The position numbers and the translations under genes were made by a program. 64,000 nucleotides of DNA from Stenotrophomonas rhizophila (GTDB lineage Bacteria > Pseudomonadota > Gammaproteobacteria > Xanthomonadales > Xanthomonadaceae). Below the pieces are notes generated by a model, which saw nothing but the letters and a program-made list of their open reading frames with translations, had not been told where the DNA came from and did no database searches. Of the stretch, positions 21,101 through 30,100 are shown one piece after another; the stretch's first letter is position 1, and each line of letters opens with the position of its first letter. The DNA lies in the NCBI RefSeq assembly GCF_003751305.1, contig NZ_RJKV01000003.1:186001-250000 (forward strand), given 5' to 3'.

Positions 21101-24100
21101 ACACCGGTGACCTGACCACCGCCGGCGGCAACCTTGTCGCCACCGGCACGGGGCCGCTGGCGCTGAACGTGCGCAACCGCCTGGACAACACCGGCGGCAC
21201 CCTGGCCAGCAATGGCACGGTGGAGCTGCACGCGGCCACCCTCATCAACAACCAGGGCACGCTGCAGGCGGCTGGCGCGGGCAGCAACCAGCTGCAGGTG
21301 GGCCAGGCGCTGGAGAACCGCGGCGGGCGCATTCTCGCCACCGGCGCGACCGTCATCGGTGCGGCCAGCGTGGACAACCACGGCGGCACCCTGCAGACCG
21401 GCGGGGCGTTGACCCTCGGCGTGGATGGGAGGCTGGACAACAGCGGCCAGGGTGTCATCGCCAGCGGCGGCGACGCGCACCTCACCGCCGCCACCCTGGA
21501 CAACCAGACCGGCAGCATCGAGCACGCCGGTGAAGGCACGCTCGCCATCGAGGTGACCGACCTGCACGGTGCGGGTGGCCGCATCGTCGGCAACGGTGCG
21601 CTGCAACTGAAGGGCGATACGCTCGATCTCAGTGGCGCCACCACCGGCGCACGCCAGGTCACGGTGACTGCCGGCAGCCTGGACACCAGCAAGGGCACGC
21701 TCACCTCCACCGGCACGCAGGCCATGACCCTGCAGGTGGACAGGGCGCTGACCAACAACGGCGGCACCATCGCCGCCAATGGCGCCCAGCAGATCACGGC
21801 CGGCGCGCTCTCCAACATCGACGGCACGCTGAGCGCAGCCGGCACCGGTGATACCCGCATCAACGTGCTCGGCACGTTCGACAACACCCGCGGCGATGTG
21901 GCCAGCAATGGCCGCCAGCTGCAGATCGATGCGGCTCGCCTGATCAATGAGGAAGGTACCCTCAGCCATGGCGGCACCCAGTCGCTGAGCCTGACGGTCG
22001 GCCAGCTCGATGGTGCGAAGGGCACCATCGTCAGTGCAGGCGCACTGGCGCTGCAGGCCGGTGCGGTGGACCACCGCGGTGCCACCCTCAACGCAACCCA
22101 GCTGACCGTCCAGGCCGAGTCCTTCAACAACCAGGGCGGCACCGTGCTGGCTACGGGCGCGCAGGCCAGCAGCCTGACCGTCAGTGGCGTGCTGGACAAT
22201 GGCAACGGCGGCACGCTGGCCAGCAATGGCGACCTGCAGATCACCGCGGCCACCCTCGGCAATGCCGGTGGAACCGTGCAGCAGGCGGGCACCGGTACGC
22301 TGGCGATCAACGCTCACACCCTCAACGGCCAGGGCGGCAAGCTGCTCAGCAATGGCAGCCTGGCGCTGATCGGCGAGAACACCGACCTGCGCGATGGCAC
22401 TACCGCCGCGCAGCGCATCCGTATCGAGACCGGGGAACTGGTCACTGCAGGCGGCACACTCACCGCCACCGGCACCGACGTGCTGGCGCTGAACGTGCGC
22501 GGCCGACTGGACAACACCGCCGGCACCCTGGCCAGCAATGGCACGCTGGATCTGCGCGCCGCGCAGCTGCTCAACAACCAGGGCACCGTGCAGGCGGCCG
22601 GGGCGGGGAGCAATCAGCTGGCCATCGGCGGTGCACTGGAGAACCGCGGCGGTCGCATCCTGACCACCGGCAATGCCACGGTCACCGCCACCGGCGTGGA
22701 CAACCGCGGTGGCACCCTGCACAGCGACGGCAGCTCCCGCTTGACGGTGACCGTCGATGGCCTGCTCGACAACAGCGCGCAGGGCACGGTGTCGTCGGGT
22801 GGCAACGCGCACATCACCACGCAATCCCTGAACAATGAAGCGGGCACCCTGGCCGCCGGGGCCGCATTGCAGCTCGACACGGCCACGCAGGTACGCAATA
22901 CCAACGGCTTGATCCAGGCCGGTACCGATCTGCGCGTGACCAGCAGCGGCATCGACAACCACAGCGGCCGGATCATCGCCGGCACGGTGGATCTGGATAC
23001 CCGCGGCTACACCCTGGACAACCGCGCAGGCACCGTGGCCAGCCTGACCGGGGGCGCCGCGCTGCGCACCGGCCAGCTGGACAACAGCGGTGGGCTGCTG
23101 CAGTCCGCCGGCAACCTGCGTATCGACACGGCCGGCCAGGCCCTGATCAACACGAATGCCAACGGCAACGGCATCAACAGCAGCGGTACGCTGGAGATCC
23201 ACAGCGGTGCGTTCGACAACCGTGCCGGTTCGGTCTTTGGCCAGGGCGCGATCACCGTCACTGCCAGCAGCGTCGACAACACCGCCGGCGGCGCGCTGGT
23301 GGGCGCAGGCGACCTGACCCTGCGTGCGCAATCGGTGGCCAACGCCGGCGGCAAGATCACGGTGGGCCGCAATGCGGACATCGTCCTGCCCGGCGCGCTG
23401 GACAACCGCGGGGGCCTGGTGGCCGCCGGTGGCACGCTCGCCCTGCAGGCGGGCAACATCGATAACCGATACACCCTGAGCGCGCCCACTGGCCCGGCAC
23501 TGGGCCTGCAGGGCAAGCACCTGCAGCTGGGCACCGGCAGCCTGGACAACCAGCAGGGCCAGATCCTGGCCGACACCATGGTGGTGCAGGTGGGCGGGCT
23601 GCTGAACAACAGCGGCGGCCAGATATCCGCCGCCGAGACGTCCGATATCCGCGCCGACAGCATCGCCAACGCCGGCGGTTCACTGGTGGCCGGCAGCAAC
23701 CAGATCGTGCGCACGCGTGAGATCACCGGTGACGGCAAGCTGCTCTCGCAGGGCGACATGACCCTGGAGCTGGGCCAGAGCCACACCAACACCGGCGAGC
23801 TCGCCGCCAACGGCACGCTCACCCTGGCCATCCAGGGCAACCTGGACAACCTGGGCAAGCTGCAGGGCGCCGGGGTGAACATCAGCGCCGGCAACATCCA
23901 CAACGCCGCTTCCGGCGAGATCAGCAGCGTCGGCCTGACCCGGCTGGTGGCCAGCGGTGAGCTGCTCAACCGCGGCCTGTTGGACGGCCGCATTACCCAT
24001 ATCGACGCCGGCACGCTGAACAACATCGGCACCGGCCGCATCTACGGCGACCACATCGCCATCCAGGCCGGCACCCTCAACAACCTGGCCGAAAACGTGG

Positions 24101-27100
24101 GCGGCGCCCAGCGCTCGGCCACCATCGCCGCACGCCAGCGTCTGGACCTCGGCGTGGGCGTCCTGAACAACCGCGGCCAAAGCCTCATCTTCAGCGATGG
24201 CGATGCGGCCATCGGCGGGGCGCTCAACGGGCTGACGGCCGTGGGCAGCGCACAGCGCATCGACAACCTCAGCTCCACCATCGAGATCGCCGGCAACCTG
24301 GACATGTCCGCGCTGGCGGTGAACAACATCCGCGAAAACGTAGTGGTGCAGCAGCAGACCATCCAGCATGGGCCGGTCACGCTCAACCAGCCGGGCTGGT
24401 TCAAGAACGGCAACAACACCGCCCGGAATCTGCGCGACACCTCCAACTTCCAGCCCTACGAGGTCTATTACCTCAATCCGGATGACATCCTGGAAGACAC
24501 CGCGTACATCACGCCCGACGGCCAGCAGATCCGCCGGGCGGTGGTCCGGCTGACCGCCAACACCAGCGCCTACTACTTCGCACGCGGTGGCCTGGACGGC
24601 GAGCGCGGCGAGCGCTCGCGACTGCCCGCGCAGGACGGCACGGTGGTCATCTACTACGTGGGCCGTGCAGACAGCCGCAACAATCCGGACCAGCTGGGCG
24701 CCGGGGCCGAAGATCCGTTCCGCGATCTCTCGATGATGCCGCCGGGAAACCGGCAGTTCCGCTACGACTCGGACACCCTGGCCTACAACAACGCCTACGG
24801 CACCTGCACCACCACCTGCGTGCGGTTGATCACCTACCCGGACTACGACAATCCGGAGGCGATGCTGATCAACATGCAGCGCCACACCAGCAACACCAGT
24901 GGCAATGAGAAAACCCGCGTCGCCACCCGTACCACCACCGAAGACGTGCTGGTGTCGGCCGGTGCCGATGCCGTGATCAATGCCGGTGGCCACATGCGCA
25001 TCGCCACGGATGCATTGCGCAACGAGTACGCCAGCATCGCCGCCGGTGGCAACCTGGCCGTGGTCGGGTTGAACGTGGGTGAATCCTCGATCATCAACAC
25101 CGCCAAGACGCTGTTCCGCACACATAGCTTCAGCAATGTCTCCATCACCTATGGCGGCTCGCGCAGCCAGTGGAGCGCCGCGCCGATCTCCGAGCAGATC
25201 GGCGTGCTGGGTGCGGGCATCACCGCCGGCGGCAAGTTGAGCATCGATGTCGGCAACCTGCGCAACGAGAACACCGGCCGCGACGCGCCGAACGTGCGCG
25301 ATGGCGACAGCATGGCCAACCTCAACACCGGTGGGCCGGGCGCAGGCTCGGTCGGCGCGGGCGCAGGCGCGGTGCAGGGACCGGGGCAGAGCAGCGGCCA
25401 GGGCGCCGGCCCGGTGAACGCACAGGGGCCGACGGCGGCCGGCGCAGCACACGGTCAAACCGGCAGTGCGGTACAGGGGCCGGGGCACGCCGGTGGCCAC
25501 ATCGCTGATGGCGCGCACGGCCAGGGACCGTCTGCGGCCGGTGCCGCACAGGGCGCGGCAGGCCAGGGCCTGCAGGGTGCCGACCGCACCAGCGGCCAGC
25601 TGGCCGATGCCGCCAACGCCCAGGGGCCAAGCCAGGTCGGCTCGGCGGGCCCGGGCACGGGCACCGTGCAGGACATCGTGGCCGGGCAGGCAGCACAGGC
25701 CACGGCCACCGGCCCGGGGGCCGTGCAGGCCGGTGGCCACGCCGGCAGCGGTGGCAGTGCCGCACTGGCCAACAAGCAGGCCGTCGCCGCCGCCGGCAAT
25801 GACCCGCACGTGGTGGTCACCACCACGCCCAACGCCAGTGCACCCAGCGCCAGCCTGTTCAACGTCGATGCCAACCGCGGCAGCTACCTGGTGGAAACCG
25901 ACCCGCGCTTTGCCAGCTACCGCAGCTGGCTCAGCTCGGACTACCTGCTGCAGCGCGCCGGCTATGAGCCGTCGCAGACGCAGAAGCGCCTGGGTGACGG
26001 TTTCTACGAACAGAAGCTGGTGCGCGAACAGATCGGCGAGCTCACCGGCCGCCGCTTCCTCGATGGCCATGCCAGCGATGAAGACCAGTACCGCGCACTG
26101 CTGGAGGCCGGTGCCACCGTCGCCAGTGCGTGGGGCCTGCGCCCGGGTGTGGCGCTGACCGCCGAGCAGATGGCCCGTCTCACCAGCGACATCGTCTGGC
26201 TGGTGGAGCAGGACGTCACCCTGGCCGACGGCACCACCGTGCGCGCGCTGGTGCCGCAGGTGTACCTGCGGGTGATGCCGGGCGATCTGGATACCAACGG
26301 TGCGCTGCTGGCCGGTGCCGACATCGACATCAAGCTGCGCGGCGACCTGGTCAACAACGGCGCCATCGCAGGGCGCCAGCTGGTGAGCATCGATGCCGGC
26401 AACATCCGCAACGTCAGCGGCGGGCAGATCAGCGGCCAGCAGGTCGGCCTGCAGGCCACCCACGACATCGACATCATCGGCAGCACGGTCACCGCCACCG
26501 ATGCACTCGGGCTCAAGGCCGGTGGCAACATCACCGTCGCCTCGACCACGCGCGAGTGGCGCGACAACGGCGACCTGCTGGTGCAGCAGACCACCACGCT
26601 GGATCGCGTGGCCGGGCTGTACGTGACCAACAAGGACGGCGCCGGCGTGCTCAGCGTCAATGCGGGCGGTAACGTGGAGCTGCGGGCCGCGCAGCTGGCC
26701 AACGCCGGGACCGACGGCCTGACCGCCATCGTGGCCGGTGGCGACCTCAGCCTCACCTCGGTGGCCGAGCAGAGCAGCGTTTCGCTCACCCATGACGCCC
26801 GCAACTTCAACAGCCAGAGCCAGTCGATCAACATCGGCACCACCATCAGCGGTGCCGGCGATGTGGTGCTCAAGGCCGGCAACGACCTGAACCTGACCGC
26901 CGCCAACGTCTCGGCCGCCAACGCACTCGTGGCCCAGGCAGGGCGCGACATCAACAGCGTTGCCGTGGTGGACACGCGCACGTTCGACAGCGGTGCCAAG
27001 AGCAAGAACGGCTCGCGCGAGGTCAGTGCCGCCGATGGCTGGGTGCTGGGCAACCAGCTCACCGGTGGCGAAGGCGTTGCCCTGCAGGCCGGCCGCGACC

Positions 27101-30100
27101 TCACCCTGCAGGCCACCACGGTGGACAGCAGCGACGGCGGCGTGCTGCTCTCGGCCGGGCGCAACCTGGCGCTGACCACCGCGCAGGAAACCCACGATCT
27201 GGTGGTGGACGAAACCACCCGCAAGAAGAAGACGCTGTCCAGCACCACCACCACTACCCATGACCAGAGCTCGGCCAGCTATGCGGTGGGCAGCACCATC
27301 GGTGGCAAGACGGTGGACATGATCGCCGGCAACGATGTGACCATCACCGGCTCCACCGTGCTGGCCGACAACGACCTGCGCATCGCCGCGGCCAACAACA
27401 TCACCATCGAATCGGCGCAGGACACCTACAGCGAGGCCAGCAGCTTCAGTCAGAAGAAATCCGGCATCACCGGCGGCTTCGGCAATGGCGTGGCGTCGGT
27501 GGGGTACAGCAGCGCCAAGTCGGACAACCAGAGCGCCAGCCAGTCCACCACCCAGGTGGGATCGGCGGTGGGCTCGATGAACGGCAATGTGCAGCTCAAC
27601 GCCGGTAACCAGCTCACGATCGCGGCCTCCGACGTGGCGGCTGGGCAGGACCTGACCCTGATCGGCAAGGACATCAACCTGCTGGCGCGCCAGGACACGG
27701 TGGACAGCCAGATCAGCCAGTCCAGCAAGTCCAGCGGCTTCTCTATGGGCGTCACCTACGATCCCACCAAGGCTTACCGCAGCGCCCGCGATTCCACCAC
27801 CGACGGGATGGCCGACAGTGGCTCGATCATGGGCGACATCACCCGCAACGCCGAAGGCACCGCCTCCGGCGTGCGTGCGGCCACCACGTCGGTGGTGGTC
27901 ACCGGCGGCAGCCAACGCTCCAGCGGCAACCAGGCCCACTCCACCAGCGACGCCCGCGTCGCCCAGCTGAGCGCGGGCGGCGACCTCACCGTGATCGCCA
28001 ACGGCGGCTCGATCTACAGCCAGGGCGCGCAGATGGCGGCCGAGGGCGATGCCCTGCTGCTGGCCACCAAGGACATCGTGTTCGATGTCGCCCACAACAC
28101 CGAATCCAGCACCAGCCAGAGCAGCGGCAAGGGCTGGGGCTTCGCCAACAACACCAGCGGCTTGCCGTTCGGCACCAACAACTCCCGCAGTGACGGCAGC
28201 GGCCAGAGCGACACCATCACCGGCACCCAGCTGTCCGTGGGCGGTGGCGTGCGCATGGCCACCACCGAAGGCGACATCACCCTCACCGCCGCGAACATCG
28301 CCGCCGAAAAGGACGTGACCATCCGCGCCGCCGGCAACCTCACCGTGCAGAGCGGCCAGGACACAGTGAGCAACGCCAACACCGCCGACAGCAAGGCCAT
28401 CGGCACGGTGCAGATCTCCGACACCGAGAAGTTCGCCGGCTGGCACCGCCAGCAGCACGACGACGACAGCGGCATGGTCTCGCAGGTGGCCAGCACCATC
28501 GGCAGCCTGGGCGGCAACGTCAACCTTGGCGCGGGCGGCAAGTACACCCAGATCGCCAGCAACGTGGTAGCCGCGCAGGATGTCAACATCACAGCGGCGG
28601 AGATCGAGTTGCTCACTGCCAACGAGACCGGCTATAACTCGCAGAGCGACAAGGACCTCAAGATCGGCGTGTTTGCGCGGATCAAGTCGCCGTTCATCGA
28701 CCTGATCAACAACGTGGATTCGGCGCGGCAGTCGGACGGGCGCCTGCAGGCGATGCAGGGCATGGCGGCCGGTGCCAATGCGTATCAAGCGGGCAGTGCG
28801 ATCGCCAGTGCGGCCAAGGGAGGCGGCGCGTCGCTGCTCAGTGCTGAAGCCGGCATCGGTTTCAAGTCCGCGAGCAGCAGCGCGGACGGCAGCAGCACCG
28901 TCTCGCGCGGCTCCACCATCCAGGGCGGCGGCAACGTCAACCTGACGAGCACCAGTGGCGATATCCATGTGGTGCAGGGCAACCTCAGCGCTGGCAACAC
29001 ACTGTCGCTGGACTCGGCGCGCGACATTCTGCTGGAAGCCGGCCAGGCCAACCTGCAGAACAAGAGCAAAAGCAACAATGCTGGCGCTGAAGTCGGCGTA
29101 GGCGTGTCGGTGGGCGCGCAGACCGGCGTGTACGTGTATGCAGAGGCCAGCGTAGGCAGCAGCAAGTCCAGCGCCGAAAGCAGCACCTGGCAGAACACCA
29201 CCCTGATCGGCAGCAACATCTCGCTGAAGGCGGACGGTGACACCACCCTGCGTGGCGCCACGGCCACTGCTGACCGGATCGACGTCAAGACCGGTGGCAC
29301 GCTGACCATCCAATCCATGCAGGACATCGCCGAAAGCATGTCGAAGGAGAACCAAGTGGGCGGCCGGGTGCAGGTCTCGTTCGGCACCGCGTGGGACGCC
29401 AGTGGGTATGCCAGCGTGGGCAAGGCCAATGGAAGCTACAAGGGTGTGGGTGAGCAATCAGGCTTGTTCGCAGGCGATGGTGGTTATCACGTGGACGCCG
29501 GCCACGTGAACCTGGTGGGCGGTGCGATTGCCAGTACCAACGCGGCCAATAGCGAACTGAGCGCTGAGACGTTTACCTTTACCGACCTCAAGAACGAGAT
29601 GGACTACCGGGCCAGCTCGGCGGGCATCAGCGGTGGCTTTGGGTCGACTGGCAATGCAGCCACCGACGCCAATGGCGACCCCGTGCCTGCACCGGGCGCG
29701 GCCGGACAGTTCAAGGACATCGGTAGCACGATCCGTAACGGAGAGTACGGCGCGGCGAATAGTACGTCCTTCAGCCCGGGCATTCCGATGTCCGACAGCG
29801 GGCACGACAGCTCCACCACCTACGCAACCTTGACCGGTGGCAACATCACCATCGGCGGCAGGAAGGTCGACGCCGCCGACCTTGGGGTGAACACAGACGC
29901 CAGTGCTGCGCACCAAGCGCTTGAAGGGTTGCCAGACCTGCAAAAAATGCTGCAGGAGCAGCGCGCCATGGCGCAGGCTACGGGCACCGTTGTAGATGCG
30001 GGTATGCGTATTCGTGCGGGCATCAATGCATCGATTGATGAGGAAAATGCGCGCAAGGAAGATGCCAAGAAACAGCTCGCCGACCCCGCGCTTCGCGATT

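Noticed and set aside
17206..22850. Regularly spaced repeats that might be a CRISPR array
   Set aside because: The repeats are hundreds of bases long, coding and in frame within one protein; there are no short identical repeats with unique spacers and no cas genes.
13642..29457. Very long antisense open frames (1331, 1690 and 1925 codons) opposite the exoprotein gene
   Set aside because: They are mirror frames of a repetitive GC-rich gene; their translations are low-complexity, have no ribosome-binding sites and match no domain.
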